Source: an uncultured Planctomycetaceae bacterium (GTDB lineage Bacteria; Planctomycetota; Planctomycetia; Planctomycetales; Planctomycetaceae). From it: a DNA stretch of 14,390 nt. The stretch is from contig CAIXQV010001242.1 in NCBI GenBank assembly GCA_903921605.1, positions 1 to 14,390 of the forward strand, read 5' to 3'. Made by a program: the position numbers and the translations under genes. Under the pieces are notes generated by a model. It did no database searches, had not been told where the DNA came from, and saw only the letters and a program-made list of their open reading frames with translations. The first letter of the stretch is position 1; every line of letters begins with the position of its first letter. Positions 14,360-14,390 of this stretch are shown piece after piece.

Positions 14360-14390
14360 TGACGAAAACGCACAACTTCAAAAAGCGTGA

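Overview
The window looks like chromosomal DNA of a planctomycete (Planctomycetota). The evidence is a secreted cysteine-rich protein built from YTV-type repeats, a large secreted Met-zincin protease of the DUF5118/DUF5117 type, a phage-type integrase of a style common in that phylum, and a palindrome-rich intergenic cluster. This is a judgement from protein style; no rRNA or other phylogenetic marker gene is present.

Positions 1-4331 are the right end of an integrated mobile element. Two tiny, doubtful, tightly spaced ORFs (119-220, 222-440) come first, with an orphan minus-strand terminator-like hairpin (370-400). A two-gene replication module follows: a winged-helix initiator or replisome organizer (528-1553) and, 6 bp later, a DnaB-family helicase (1560-2765). 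Next comes a tyrosine integrase (2901-4298) whose last codons run antisense into a tRNA-Met(CAT) gene (4258-4331, minus), the likely attachment site. No second copy of the tRNA 3' end is visible in 1-494, so the other end of the element, and whatever cargo it has, lies outside the window.

The most interesting signal is inside the initiator gene. An exact 22-bp repeat, each copy holding the palindrome GGTGCGA-AA-TCGCACC, occurs at 847-868 and 890-911, 43 bp apart. The two copies are read in different codon frames, so the identity is in the DNA and not in the protein. They lie in the sequence for the linker between the DNA-binding and C-terminal domains, next to further CGCACC half sites. This resembles the lambda arrangement, where the origin lies inside gene O, and suggests an origin or autoregulatory operator.

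From 4332 on the content looks like host chromosome. A YTV-repeat cell-envelope protein (4913-6310) carries two arrays with the same exact 16-residue period and 65 cysteines. A shared hairpin terminator separates it from a converging minus-strand cluster of tadE-like (8735-9244), secreted hypothetical (7770-8564) and tadG-like (6477-7682) genes, an accessory part of a Tad pilus or secretion locus. Divergent from these is a soluble orphan sensor histidine kinase (9660-10445). After a 626-bp gene-free stretch comes the 957-residue Met-zincin protease (11072-13945) with a strong terminator. The window ends in about 330 bp holding at least seven inverted repeats in a REP/BIME-like cluster (14028-14359).
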